From contig NZ_JARUBJ010000002.1 in NCBI RefSeq assembly GCF_029626145.1, forward strand, positions 278,501 through 342,500: a stretch of DNA of 64,000 nt, read 5' to 3'. The DNA comes from Micromonospora sp. WMMD961. Its GTDB lineage: Bacteria > Actinomycetota > Actinomycetes > Mycobacteriales > Micromonosporaceae. Made by a program: the position numbers and the translations under genes. How positions within the stretch are numbered: position 1 is the stretch's first letter; every line of letters starts with the position of its first letter. Under the pieces are notes generated by a model that worked only from the letters and a program-made list of their open reading frames with translations, was not told the DNA's origin and ran no database searches. This document shows positions 52,139-60,834 of the stretch, in pieces.

Positions 52139-53316
52139 ACGACCAGCGCCTCCGGCTCGATCTGACCGAGCTGGCCGAGGAGGTCACCGTGGTCGACCTG
52201 CGGGACCGGACCCTGCGTACGTCCCGAAGGCTCGGTATCCAACGGGCGGTGGCCACGTCGGCCGCCGCGCTGGTGCTGATCGCGGCGGCGGCCGGCACCG
52301 CCCTGGCCGTTCGGCCCGATCAGTCCCCGCCCCCACTGCCCGCCGACACCCCGTCGGTCACGGCGACGCCGACGCCGTCAGCCGACCCGACGCCCTCCAC
52401 CAGCACCAGCGGTGCACCCGGCTCGCCGCCCAGTAGCGGGTCCAGCACGAGCACGTCGACGGTGAACGTCGGCAAGCTTTTCTACGGGCCCGCCGGAATC
52501 ACCGGCGCCCAGAAGGTGAACCTGCGGTCCTGGCGCCCCGGCGACAACCCGGTACGACTGCTGGCGCTGCCCGAACTCGCGTTGAAGGGCAATGTGAGCG
52601 TCTCACCGGACGGCGGCCGGGTGGCCTGGGTGGAGAGCGACGACAGCAGCGAACAGACTCTCTTCGTCGCCGACGTCGACGGCTCCGACAAGCAGCAGAT
52701 GCGGCCGTACGTTGATGATCAGTGCCTCACCCCGGTGTGGTCACCGGACGGACGTCACCTGCTGTTCCGTGCGGTCGAGGCGATGGGTGGGGGCGGCCGG
52801 TCCGGCGTGCTGGACACCCGCAGCGCCAAGAAGACGGTCACCTGGTGGACCGAGCAGCCGGGCGGCTGCCACGCCCTCTGGTCGGCGGACGGTCGGACCA
52901 TCGCCCTGACCAGCGACGGCGGCGTCACGCTCTATGGCACGGACGGCACGAAGAAACGAGTCGTTCCGGGCTTCTCCGCCGACGGCTGGCGTAGCAACGA
53001 CATCGCCAGCCTGTCCCCGGACGGCTCCCGGATGGCGCTGCTCCGCAGGACGCCAGGCGAGGACGCCGGTGACGTCGGTCGTGAGCTGTGGGCCAACGCC
53101 GTAGTGGACACCCGCAGCGGGAAGGAGGTCGTGTTGCCGTTGGGTGGACGCGAGCTGCGGCAGGTGTACTTCCAGTCCGACGGGTCGATGGTCGTCCGGG
53201 TCAAGGCCGGCAGCGGGTACGCCGTCCTGTTGGTGGACGAGGACGGCAAGAAGCTCTCCGAGACCGCCGAGCCGGCGGCCCTGAAGGACATGCAGATCCT
53301 GGCCGTCGTGTCCTGA
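52135..53316 (+). CDS. Membrane protein with cytosolic anti-sigma-like segment and extracellular beta-propeller
   Basis: A 393-residue protein: ~40 N-terminal residues in the cytosol (MNDQRLRLDLTELAEEVTVV), a membrane helix (AVATSAAALVLIAAAAGTALAV), a Thr/Pro/Ser stalk, and then WD40/PD40-like repeats (VSVSPDGGRVAWVES, TPVWSPDGRHLLFRA, ALWSADGRTIAL, SLSPDGSRMALL). It is coupled to the upstream sigma gene. No zinc anti-sigma motif is seen, so sigma binding is inferred from context. A strong terminator follows. Confidence 0.82.
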   Translation: MNDQRLRLDLTELAEEVTVVDLRDRTLRTSRRLGIQRAVATSAAALVLIAAAAGTALAVRPDQSPPPLPADTPSVTATPTPSADPTPSTSTSGAPGSPPSSGSSTSTSTVNVGKLFYGPAGITGAQKVNLRSWRPGDNPVRLLALPELALKGNVSVSPDGGRVAWVESDDSSEQTLFVADVDGSDKQQMRPYVDDQCLTPVWSPDGRHLLFRAVEAMGGGGRSGVLDTRSAKKTVTWWTEQPGGCHALWSADGRTIALTSDGGVTLYGTDGTKKRVVPGFSADGWRSNDIASLSPDGSRMALLRRTPGEDAGDVGRELWANAVVDTRSGKEVVLPLGGRELRQVYFQSDGSMVVRVKAGSGYAVLLVDEDGKKLSETAEPAALKDMQILAVVS

Positions 53317-53329
53317 CGACCAGCACGGC

Positions 53330-53363
53330 GAAGGGCGGGTCACCTCCGGGTGGCCCGCCCTTC
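53330..53363 (+). terminator. Terminator after the first sigma-propeller operon
   Basis: A 15-bp stem GAAGGGCGGGTCACC / GGTGGCCCGCCCTTC with one G-T wobble and a 4-base loop. Confidence 0.9.
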
Positions 53364-53534
53364 CGCGGTCTCCGAACCGTCGTTGATCACGGTCGGTCAC
53401 CTGCGGAAATGGTTGCCGGTGCGGCCGGATCTCACTGTCGGATAGCGGCATCCGGCGGCGGCAACTCACCGCGACCGGGGGCTCGTCTTGGGTGGTGTCC
53501 CGCTCGGCAGCGAACTCCATGAAGGAGTAACACC

Positions 53535-54674
53535 ATGAACCTCGGCCCGTTCACCCAGCCCGCCCGTCTCACCGCCCCGGCCCGTCGCTACGGCGTCCTC
53601 GCCGGCACGGCAGCCCTGCTGTTCCTGACGGTCGGTGTCGCGGCCTGCGGCTCCGGCAGCCCGGACAGCGCGTCCGCTCCCGCCACGACCGGTGGTGCCT
53701 CCCCGACGGTCAGCAGCACCTCGGAGGCCGGGTCCGGCGGTTCCGGGTCCGGCGGGCAGCCGGTGGATGCGGCACCCGCCGTCGCGTCGGCCGGTCCGGC
53801 CGTCGGCTCGTCCCAGTGGCCGCAGCTGACCTGGTACACCGCCCAGGAGCACGGCGCGGCGAAGAACGCTCCGGCGCGGATCTCGCGGCGTACCTCGGAT
53901 GGAAGCTGGCAGGTGGTGCGTGAGGGTCGCCCGGGCAACGGCACGGCCGCCGGGCAGATCGCCGTCGCGCCGGACGGCCGGCGGGCCGCGTGGGTCGAGG
54001 CGTCCGCCAAGCGGCTGGTGATCAGCGACTTCGCCGGCACGAACCAGCGTGCCGTCCCGACACAGGGCCAGCAGACCTGCGACCCGAGCTGGCTCGACTC
54101 TGACCGGGTGCTGTTCGGCCTGGGCCGGGAGAAGGACTGGACCGTGATCGTCGTCAATGCCGACGGCACCGGCCGGAAGGTGGTCGCCACCCGGCAGGCG
54201 AGCTGCCCGACGGTGTCCGGTGGGTGGATCGCCCAGTTCACCGACCGGGCGGTGGACGTCCGCGACGAGCGGGGCGGCCTGCGCACGATCAGTCCCCGTA
54301 TCCCCTCCGACCTCGTCGTCGACGGGGTGGCCGGGGTTTCCCGTGACGGTCGGTCCCTGGTGATCAGCACCCACGTGCCCAACGCCGGTGAATGCGGATG
54401 CGGTTGGCGGTTCCGCACCTACCGGGTGGACGCCACCAGCGGGAAGGCCACCGAACTGACTCCGCTCGAGCGGGCCTGGAGCGAGCCGACCGGCCACGGC
54501 CAGGCCGTCGAGGCGGTCGCCCTGGCCGACGGCGGCCTGGTGGTCCAGGTCAACACCGCGACGCCGGCGGACGACGCCCCGGCGTACCGGTTGGTCCGCT
54601 ACGGCGTGGACGGCCGGGTGCAGGCCAGCGCGACGGTTCCGGCTGGTCAGCCGTGGGGCGGCCTGCTGGGTTGA
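53535..54674 (+). CDS. Secreted lipoprotein with beta-propeller-like repeats
   Basis: A 379-residue protein with a signal peptide and lipobox LTVGVAAC|GSGSP, so lipid-anchored outside the cell. A Ser/Thr/Gly linker precedes propeller-like repeats (IAVAPDGRRAAWVEA, PSWLDSDRVLFGLG, VNADGTGRKVVATR, GVSRDGRSLVIS). Cysteines QQTCDPS, QASCPTV and GECGCGWR may form disulfides. It is separated from the upstream sigma module by a terminator, so it has its own promoter, but the repeat style resembles that module's propeller. Confidence 0.82.
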   Translation: MNLGPFTQPARLTAPARRYGVLAGTAALLFLTVGVAACGSGSPDSASAPATTGGASPTVSSTSEAGSGGSGSGGQPVDAAPAVASAGPAVGSSQWPQLTWYTAQEHGAAKNAPARISRRTSDGSWQVVREGRPGNGTAAGQIAVAPDGRRAAWVEASAKRLVISDFAGTNQRAVPTQGQQTCDPSWLDSDRVLFGLGREKDWTVIVVNADGTGRKVVATRQASCPTVSGGWIAQFTDRAVDVRDERGGLRTISPRIPSDLVVDGVAGVSRDGRSLVISTHVPNAGECGCGWRFRTYRVDATSGKATELTPLERAWSEPTGHGQAVEAVALADGGLVVQVNTATPADDAPAYRLVRYGVDGRVQASATVPAGQPWGGLLG

Positions 54675-54703
54675 GCCATCAGGTGGACGTCCACCGGTAC
54701 GAC

Positions 54704-54739
54704 GAGGGACCGGCTGCTCACGGGGGCGGCCGGTCCCTC
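54704..54739 (+). terminator. Terminator after the lipoprotein gene
   Basis: Perfect 11-bp arms GAGGGACCGGC and GCCGGTCCCTC with a 14-base loop. Confidence 0.88.
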
Positions 54740-54911
54740 CTGTCGATCCGGCCGCCAACCGGCTCCGGTGAAGTCGCGTTCCCGTGCGGCGCGGTGGGGG
54801 CCGCGTGGCTGACCCATGACGTCCGCCACGTCCGCCGTTCGGGGCGGTGCCGGTGGTGCCTCCGGTGACAGACTGGTCGCCGCAGGCAACGAGTGGCGTA
54901 AGGGGGCGCAG

Positions 54912-55679
54912 GTGCGCTGGCGCAGTTTTGTCGCGGTCGGGGACAGCTTCACCGAGGGCATGGACGACGCCTACCCGGACGGCAGCTACCGGGGCTGGTC
55001 CGACCTGGTGGCGACCCGGCTGGCCGCCGAGGCGGGCCCGGACTTCCGGTACGCGAACCTGGCCATCCGGGGTCGGCTCTTCCCCTCGGTGGTCGCCGAG
55101 CAGGTGCCGGCGGCGGTGGCGATGAAGCCCGACCTGATCAGCTTCGCGGCCGGCGGCAACGACGTGCTGCGCCGCACCTTCGACCCGGACACGCTGGTCG
55201 CCCGCTTCGACGAGGTGGTCCGGCAACTGCGTTCGGGCGGCGCGGACGTGCTGCTGTTCCGGTTCGCCGACGTGATGGCCCGGCTGCCCGGCCAGCGGCT
55301 CGTCGCTCCCCGGGTGCAGTTGCTCAACCAGGCGGTCGGCGAGACCGCCGAGCGGCACGGCGCGATCATGGTCGACCTGTACGCCGACGACACCTTCCTC
55401 AACCCGATGCTCTGGAGCACCGACCGGCTGCACCTCTCCGCGGCCGGGCACCGGCGGGTCGCGGGGCAGGTGTTGAACGCACTGGGGGTGGGTTGCGACG
55501 AGGAGTGGCTGATGGTCCCGCCGCACCCGGCGCCGTCGCCGTGGCTGGCCGCTCGCGCCGCCGACCTGCGGTGGGCCGGTCAGCACCTCGCGCCGTGGGT
55601 GAAGCGGCGGCTCACCGGCCGGTCGTCCGGCGACACGGTGACGGCGAAGCGCCCGCTACTCGGGCCCATCGTCGACTGA
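54912..55679 (+). CDS. SGNH/GDSL-family hydrolase
   Basis: A 255-residue protein from GTG 54912 after AAGGGGGCGCAG. SGNH blocks: VAVGDSFTEGMDD (block I, Ser), LAIRGRLFP, SFAAGGNDVLRR (block III, Asn) and TDRLHLSAAGHRRVA (block V, Asp/His). There is no signal peptide, so it is cytosolic. The substrate (an ester or acyl group) is unknown. The next gene starts three bases after its stop. Confidence 0.93.
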   Translation: MRWRSFVAVGDSFTEGMDDAYPDGSYRGWSDLVATRLAAEAGPDFRYANLAIRGRLFPSVVAEQVPAAVAMKPDLISFAAGGNDVLRRTFDPDTLVARFDEVVRQLRSGGADVLLFRFADVMARLPGQRLVAPRVQLLNQAVGETAERHGAIMVDLYADDTFLNPMLWSTDRLHLSAAGHRRVAGQVLNALGVGCDEEWLMVPPHPAPSPWLAARAADLRWAGQHLAPWVKRRLTGRSSGDTVTAKRPLLGPIVD

Positions 55680-55681
55680 GC

Positions 55682-56128
55682 ATGCTCACCCTGCACACCG
55701 CGACGCTGCTGTGGCGCGACCGGGCCGGCGAGGCGGTGCCGGAGCACGCCGTACTCGTGAGCGGTGACCGGATCGAGGCCGTTGGGCCGCTGGCCGAGCT
55801 GACTGCGGCGTACCCGGGCGTTCGGCTGCGCCGTTGGCCCGGCACCTTGGGGCCGGGTCTGCGGCACGACGGCCCGCTGCCGGCGGCGCCCACCCCGCGC
55901 GAGCGGGTGCACGCGCTGTTGCGCAACGGGGTGACGGCGGTGCTGGCCGAGCACCTGACCGACCTGCCGCTGCGCGCCGCCGTCGACAGGAGCGACGTAC
56001 TGGTGCTGCCCGGCGCGGTGTCGGCGGTGCTGCTTCCGGGCCGGCGCGCCGACTTCGCGGTCCACGGTGTCGACGGTGTCTGCCTGGTGACCGTGGTCGC
56101 CGGTCGGATCGTCCACCGCCGCGCCTGA
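55682..56128 (+). CDS. Imidazolonepropionase-like composite-domain protein
   Basis: A 148-residue protein resembling the non-catalytic beta-sandwich part of amidohydrolases: MLTLHTATLLWRDRAGEAVPEHAVLVSGDRIEAVGPLAEL is the strand pair normally found before the metal-binding barrel, and the end (LLPGRRADFAVHGVDGVCLVTVVAGRIVHRR) is the strand pair normally found after it. The catalytic barrel is almost wholly absent, so it is probably not an active hydrolase. Closely follows the SGNH gene and is probably co-transcribed. Confidence 0.75.
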   Translation: MLTLHTATLLWRDRAGEAVPEHAVLVSGDRIEAVGPLAELTAAYPGVRLRRWPGTLGPGLRHDGPLPAAPTPRERVHALLRNGVTAVLAEHLTDLPLRAAVDRSDVLVLPGAVSAVLLPGRRADFAVHGVDGVCLVTVVAGRIVHRRA

Positions 56129-56219
56129 ACGGCACCGCCAACGTTCCCCGCGCCACATGTGTCGTTCCCGATGCTCGATGGCGGGCCGTCCGGCCGCGTT
56201 GCGGCGTAGTTTGGGGATC

Positions 56220-57122
56220 ATGTCTGTGCCGAGCGATCCCGATCCCCGCCTCCAGTCGTACGCGGACCCGCAACGGCTGGTCACCACCGAGTGGCTGGCC
56301 GAGCACCTGGGCGACGAGGGCCTCGTCGTCGTCGAGTCCGACGAGGACGTGCTGCTCTACGAATCCGGTCACATCCCCGGTGCCGTGAAGGTCGACTGGC
56401 ACCTGGAGCTGAACGACCAGGTGACCCGGGACTACCTGGACGCGAAGAGCTTCGCCGAGCTGTGTGCCGCGAAGGGCATCGGCCGGGGCGACACCGTCGT
56501 CTTCTACGGCGACAACTTCAACTGGTGGGCCGCGTACGCCCTCTGGGTGTTCTCGCTCTTCGGCCACGCCGACGTGCGGCTGCTCGACGGCGGTCGGCAG
56601 AAGTGGATCGCCGAGGGTCGCGAGGTGACCCGCGACAAGCCGACTCGACCGCGTGCCGACTACCCGGTGCCGCTGCGCGACGACGCGCCGCTGCGCGCCT
56701 ACCGCGAGCAGGTCATGGCGCACATCGCCGCCGGCCGCCCGCTGGTCGACGTCCGATCGCCGGGTGAGTACACCGGCGAGACGCTGCACATGCCGGACTA
56801 CCCGCAGGAGGGCGCGCTGCGTGGCGGGCACATCCCGGGTGCGGTGAGCAAGCCGTGGAAGTCCGCCGCCAACGACGACGGCACCTTCAAGTCCGCCGAC
56901 GAGCTGAAGGCGATCTACGCCGACCAGCTCGGGCTCAGCCCGGACGACGACGTGATCGCGTACTGCCGGATCGGTGAGCGGTCCAGCCACACCTGGTTCG
57001 TGCTGCGGCACCTGCTGGGCTACCCGCAGGTGCGCAACTACGACGGGTCGTGGACCGAGTGGGGCAACCTGGTCCGGGCACCCGTGGTGAAGGGCGACCA
57101 GCCCGGCGGCCTCGCCGCCTGA
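56220..57122 (+). CDS. Thiosulfate sulfurtransferase (tandem rhodanese)
   Basis: A 300-residue protein with two rhodanese domains. The first is catalytically silent; the second carries the active-site loop around C249 (VIAYCRIGERSSHTWFVLRHLLGY). Other landmarks are ESGHIPGAVKVDW and GGHIPGAVSKPW (the CDC25-like helix in each half). It moves sulfane sulfur to cyanide or thiols. An orthologue of the SseA/CysA type is likely. A terminator follows the stop. Confidence 0.95.
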   Translation: MSVPSDPDPRLQSYADPQRLVTTEWLAEHLGDEGLVVVESDEDVLLYESGHIPGAVKVDWHLELNDQVTRDYLDAKSFAELCAAKGIGRGDTVVFYGDNFNWWAAYALWVFSLFGHADVRLLDGGRQKWIAEGREVTRDKPTRPRADYPVPLRDDAPLRAYREQVMAHIAAGRPLVDVRSPGEYTGETLHMPDYPQEGALRGGHIPGAVSKPWKSAANDDGTFKSADELKAIYADQLGLSPDDDVIAYCRIGERSSHTWFVLRHLLGYPQVRNYDGSWTEWGNLVRAPVVKGDQPGGLAA

Positions 57123-57159
57123 CTGGCACTGCGGCCTCGCCGCCTGAGCAGTTGTTCCC

Positions 57160-57193
57160 GTTCCCGCGCGACCTTGACGGGCCGCGCGGGGAC
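57160..57193. terminator. Bidirectional terminator between the rhodanese and the second propeller gene
   Basis: Arms GTTCCCGCGCG and CGCGCGGGGAC (one wobble pair) around a 12-base loop between convergent genes. Confidence 0.75.
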
Positions 57194-57198
57194 GGTGT

Positions 57199-58380
57199 TC
57201 AGCCGGCCAGCGCCACCACGCCGGGCAGATCGCGGAGCACGCCGGTGACCTCGCCGGTCTCCGGGTGCCAACGTGCCACGCCGTTCGGTTGCAGGCGGAG
57301 CAGCACGGCACCCTTGTTGTCCCAACCCAGCACTTCGCAGCAACCCTTCCACCGGTCCCGGCCGACGTCGAGTACGTGCGCCACGGCACCGGTCCGGGCG
57401 TCCAGCACGACCACCCCCTCGGCGCCCTGCATCTCGCTGCTGGTGATCCACGCCGCGCGGGCGAGTCGCTCGCCGTGCAGCCAGCCCCGGCCGTAGAACT
57501 CGTGGACCTGGTACGGCACCGGCAGCGCGTCTCCGCTGATCCGCTGTTCGGAGCGGATCGTTCCCTCGCGGGCGGTCCGGCTGCGCAGCGTCAGGCCCCC
57601 CTGCTCGCCGATCACCTCGATCAGCGCCGCCTCTCGCCCGGCGGCCGGATCGGGTGCGATCATGTCCCAGGGCGACACGTCGATCTCGTTGGCCTTGCCG
57701 GTGTCCCGGTCCACCGCGTAGGTCCGGCGGTCACCGCCGACGAGTACCCGGTCACTCGCCCAGACCACCAGCTCCAGGTAGCCGTCGAGCGGAACCCGGC
57801 GCACGGCCGCCGTGGTGAGGTCGACCATGATCAGCTCGTTGGGCTGCGCGAACGCGGCCGACCTGCCGTCCGGCGACAGCACGCCCGGCTTCACGGCGGG
57901 CGCCTGGTTGCCGCCCACGTCCCGGGTGGGCGCGAGCGTCACCACGTCGAGACTGCGCACCACGCCGTCATTGCCGAGCACCCGGACCGGACCGTCCTCG
58001 TGATACTCCTCGTCCAAGGGCTGGAACAGCGCCAGCGCCCGCTGGACCGGTCGCTCGGAGAGCCGCACGGTCGCCGGGTTGGTGAGTCGGGCCAGCGGAT
58101 CGGGTGGGAAGGGCAGGTCGGTGGGGACTCGCGCCACCGGCCCCGCGTGGGTGGGTTCGACGGTCGGCGCCACCGACTGGTCCGGTGGCGGATCTCCAGG
58201 CGGTCGTAGGGCGGCGACCGTGCCGCCGCCGACCAGTGCGACGGCCAGGGCGACAGCACCGACGGCCCGTCGGGTACGCCGGGTGCGCCGCGCGCGGTCC
58301 CAGCTGGCCGTCGCGGGCTGGCTGGGCAGCACGTCCTCGACACTGACGGTCAGCAGTCGACGCAGCTCCTGCTCGTTCAC
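57199..58380 (-). CDS. Second membrane anti-sigma-like protein with extracellular propeller
   Basis: A 393-residue protein coupled to the upstream sigma gene (ATGA, 58377-58380). A ~36-residue cytosolic N-terminus with MNEQELRRLLTVSVEDV, a membrane helix (AVGAVALAVALVGGGTVAAL), a Pro-rich linker, then repeats typical of propellers (VLSPDGRSAAFAQPNEL, VVWASDRVLVGG, VLGWDNKGAVLLRL) and a CC pair (KGCCEV). Same length and layout as the protein at 52135-53316, but the sequences are diverged. Probably a sensor and sigma partner; inferred from coupling. Confidence 0.82.
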   Translation of the reverse strand: MNEQELRRLLTVSVEDVLPSQPATASWDRARRTRRTRRAVGAVALAVALVGGGTVAALRPPGDPPPDQSVAPTVEPTHAGPVARVPTDLPFPPDPLARLTNPATVRLSERPVQRALALFQPLDEEYHEDGPVRVLGNDGVVRSLDVVTLAPTRDVGGNQAPAVKPGVLSPDGRSAAFAQPNELIMVDLTTAAVRRVPLDGYLELVVWASDRVLVGGDRRTYAVDRDTGKANEIDVSPWDMIAPDPAAGREAALIEVIGEQGGLTLRSRTAREGTIRSEQRISGDALPVPYQVHEFYGRGWLHGERLARAAWITSSEMQGAEGVVVLDARTGAVAHVLDVGRDRWKGCCEVLGWDNKGAVLLRLQPNGVARWHPETGEVTGVLRDLPGVVALAG

Positions 58381-58919
58381 GGGTTCACCTCCACACCTGT
58401 GGTCGCCGCTCCGTCGCCCGGTCGGGTGTCCAGGGCGAGGTCCGGGGCCACTTCACGGAGCCGGCGCAGGGCGGCGTGGCACTGGCTCTTCACGGTGCCG
58501 ACCGTCACTCCGAGCGCTTCCGCGGTGGCGACCTCGGTCAGGTCCTCGTAGTAGCGCAGCACCAGGACGGCCCGCTGCCGGGCCGGCAGCAGACCCAGCG
58601 CGTCGTGCAGCGTGAGTCGCAACGCGCCGTCCCGGTCGAGTGCCACCTGTTCCGGCGGGGCGGCGCTGAGCCATTCGCGGCGACGGCGACGCCACCACGA
58701 CACCGAGTCCCGGTAGAGGATCGTCCGGACGTACGCGGAGGGGTCGGCGTTGCGGACCGAAGCCCATCGCAGCGCCAGCTTCAGCAGGGCGTCCTGGAGC
58801 AGGTCTTCGGCCTGGTGGCGGTTGCCGCAGATCAGGTACGCCGCGCGGAGCAGCCGGTGTTGGTGGCTCTCCACGAAGGCGAGGTAGCCGTCGCGCCCGT
58901 CGTCACCCTTGGGTGCCAT
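58377..58919 (-). CDS. Second SigE-family ECF sigma factor
   Basis: A 180-residue sigma factor. Region 2: LLRAAYLICGNRHQAEDLLQDALLKLALRW and YVRTILYRDSVSWWRRRRR. Region 4: LLPARQRAVLVLRYYEDLTEVATAEALGVTVGTVKSQCHAALRRL. The same family as the one at 51608-52138; the two modules are presumably paralogous. Convergence with the rhodanese operon and divergence from the TetR gene set the borders of this unit. Confidence 0.93.
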   Translation of the reverse strand: MAPKGDDGRDGYLAFVESHQHRLLRAAYLICGNRHQAEDLLQDALLKLALRWASVRNADPSAYVRTILYRDSVSWWRRRRREWLSAAPPEQVALDRDGALRLTLHDALGLLPARQRAVLVLRYYEDLTEVATAEALGVTVGTVKSQCHAALRRLREVAPDLALDTRPGDGAATTGVEVNP

Positions 58920-58987
58920 CCGCCCTCCTCCCGGCCGTCCCGATGCGCGTCACCTGGCAGACGCACGGGAGTGGCGAAAAGGTTGGG

Positions 58988-59569
58988 TCAGCTTCCCGGC
59001 GTGCCGGTCAGGTAGCGCTGGAGGGTCGGTGCGATCCAGGAGACCAGGTCGTCGGCCGGCATGTCCACCATGGGTGGCAGGCGGACGACGTACCTGGTGA
59101 AGGCGAGGCCGAGGATCTGACTGGCCACCAGCCCCGCACGGCGGGCGGTCGTCGTCGGGTCGGTGCCGAAGGTGGCCACCGCCGCGGTGAGCTGGTTGGC
59201 GAAGATGTCGCGCATGCGTTCGGCGGCACCGGGGTTGGTGCTGGCGGCCCGCAGCAGCGCCACGAGCGTCTCGTCACCGCCCCACCGGTTGAGGAAGTGC
59301 CGGACGAGGGTCTCACCGAGGTGCTCGGGCGGGATCGGCGTCAGGTCGGGCAGGCGCAGGTCGAACTCGGCCGCCGCCGCGAAAAGACCCTCCTTGCTGC
59401 CGTAGTAGCGCATGACCATCGACGGGTCGATCCGGGCGTCGGCGGCGATGGCCCGGATGGTGGCGCGTTCGTACCCGTCCGCCGCGAACCGTTCACGGGC
59501 CGCTCGCAGGATCGCCGCCCGGGTGGCGTCCGAGCGGCGGGGTTGGGTCGGCGGGGCGGGCACTGTCAT
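58988..59569 (-). CDS. TetR-family transcriptional regulator
   Basis: A 193-residue regulator: N-terminal helix-turn-helix RAAILRAARERFAADGYERATIRAIAADARIDPSMVMRYYGSKEGLFAAA, then a ligand-binding helical domain (ETLVRHFLNRWGGDETLVALLRAAST). It is divergent from the FAD monooxygenase gene and shares palindromic operators with it, so it probably represses both itself and that gene. Confidence 0.93.
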   Translation of the reverse strand: MTVPAPPTQPRRSDATRAAILRAARERFAADGYERATIRAIAADARIDPSMVMRYYGSKEGLFAAAAEFDLRLPDLTPIPPEHLGETLVRHFLNRWGGDETLVALLRAASTNPGAAERMRDIFANQLTAAVATFGTDPTTTARRAGLVASQILGLAFTRYVVRLPPMVDMPADDLVSWIAPTLQRYLTGTPGS

Positions 59570-59582
59570 GTCAACGACCGTA

Positions 59583-59656
59583 TGCCAACACCTGTTGACA
59601 CACAATCGGCGCCCTCCTACTGTTGCCAACAAACGTTTGCCAACAGATGTTGGCAA
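59583..59656. promoter_or_regulatory. TetR operators between the regulator and monooxygenase genes
   Basis: A perfect palindrome TTGCCAACAGATGTTGGCAA (59637-59656), a near-palindrome TGCCAACACCTGTTGACA (59583-59600) with one mismatch, and an extra TTGCCAACA half-site at 59623-59631. They lie within the divergent gap, the second operator about 20 bases before the monooxygenase start. Confidence 0.88.
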
Positions 59657-59676
59657 CGGTCGTTCCGGAGGTGGCC

Positions 59677-60834
59677 ATGCTGCCCACGAGTACCGACGTC
59701 CTGGTGGTGGGCGCCGGCCCCACCGGCCTCGCCACCGCGCTGACACTGGCCCGGCGCGGGGCGGAGGTGACCGTCCTCGACCAGGTCGCCGACCCGCCGG
59801 TGACCTCCCGCGCCGCGGTCGTGCACGCGTACACCCTGGAGGTGCTGGACCGGATCGGCGTCGCGGCGCTGCTGGTCGCCCAGGGGGTGCGGGCGCCGCG
59901 CTTCACGGTCCGCGACCGGGACCGGGTGCTGCTGTCGGTGCCGTTCCACGAACTGCCGTCCCGCTTCCCCTACGCGCTGCTGGTCTCCCAGGCCGTTACC
60001 GAGAAGGTGCTCACCGACCAGTTGGCCGACCTGGGGGTGCGAGTGCGGCGGCCATGCCGCCTGAACGGCCTGAGCCGCACCGCCGACGGGGTGCGCGCCC
60101 AGGTCGACGGCACGGACCTGCGCGCCCGGTACGTGGTCGGCGCGGACGGCCTGCACAGCACCGTCCGGCAGTCGGCTGGCATCGGCTTCACCGGACCCGC
60201 CGACGAGGAGTCCTTCGTGCTCGCCGACGTCCGCGTGCGCAGCGCGCTGCCCCGCGACGAGGCGGCGCTCTTCCTCGCCCGCCCCGGGCCGCTGGTCTGG
60301 GCGCCGCTGCCGGACGGTGTGGTCCGGCTGGTCGCCGCCGTGGCGACGGCACCGGCCGAGCCGGACGCGGCGCACCTCCAGGCGCTGCTCGACGAGCGTG
60401 GCCCGACGCGGCGACCCGACCGGGTGATCGAGGTGCTCTGGGGGTCCCGGTTCCGGGTACGCCACCGGATCGCCGACACCTTCCGGTCCGGGCCGGTGCT
60501 GCTCGCCGGGGACGCCGGCCACGTGCACAGCCCCGCCGGCGGTCAGGGCATGAACCTCGGCATCTGCGACGCGGTGGCCCTCGGCACCGCCCTCGCCGAC
60601 GTGCTGGACGGCGGCCCGGAGACGGCGCTCGACGACTACAACGCCCGGCAGCGGCCGATGGCCGAGGACGTGCTCAGCTTCGCCGCCGGGCTGACCCGGC
60701 TCGCCACCACTCCGCCGGCCCGCCGGCCGGCCCGCGACGTGCTGCTCCGGCTGCTCGGTGCCGTACCACCGGCCCGGCGGCGGATCGCGCTACGCCTGTC
60801 CGGGCTGTCCCACCGGGAACGGACCCCGGGCTAG
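59677..60834 (+). CDS. FAD-dependent aromatic monooxygenase (PheA/TfdB-like)
   Basis: A 385-residue flavoprotein from ATG 59677 after GGAGGTGGCC. The FAD-binding fingerprint is VLVVGAGPTGLATALTLARRGAEV, the DG motif is VGADGLHSTVRQ, and the GD motif is LLAGDAGHVHSPAGGQGMNLGICDAV. This is the class A aromatic hydroxylase family. Under TetR control; with the convergent MFS gene this suggests a response to an aromatic compound. The stop overlaps that of the MFS gene. Confidence 0.93.
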   Translation: MLPTSTDVLVVGAGPTGLATALTLARRGAEVTVLDQVADPPVTSRAAVVHAYTLEVLDRIGVAALLVAQGVRAPRFTVRDRDRVLLSVPFHELPSRFPYALLVSQAVTEKVLTDQLADLGVRVRRPCRLNGLSRTADGVRAQVDGTDLRARYVVGADGLHSTVRQSAGIGFTGPADEESFVLADVRVRSALPRDEAALFLARPGPLVWAPLPDGVVRLVAAVATAPAEPDAAHLQALLDERGPTRRPDRVIEVLWGSRFRVRHRIADTFRSGPVLLAGDAGHVHSPAGGQGMNLGICDAVALGTALADVLDGGPETALDDYNARQRPMAEDVLSFAAGLTRLATTPPARRPARDVLLRLLGAVPPARRRIALRLSGLSHRERTPG

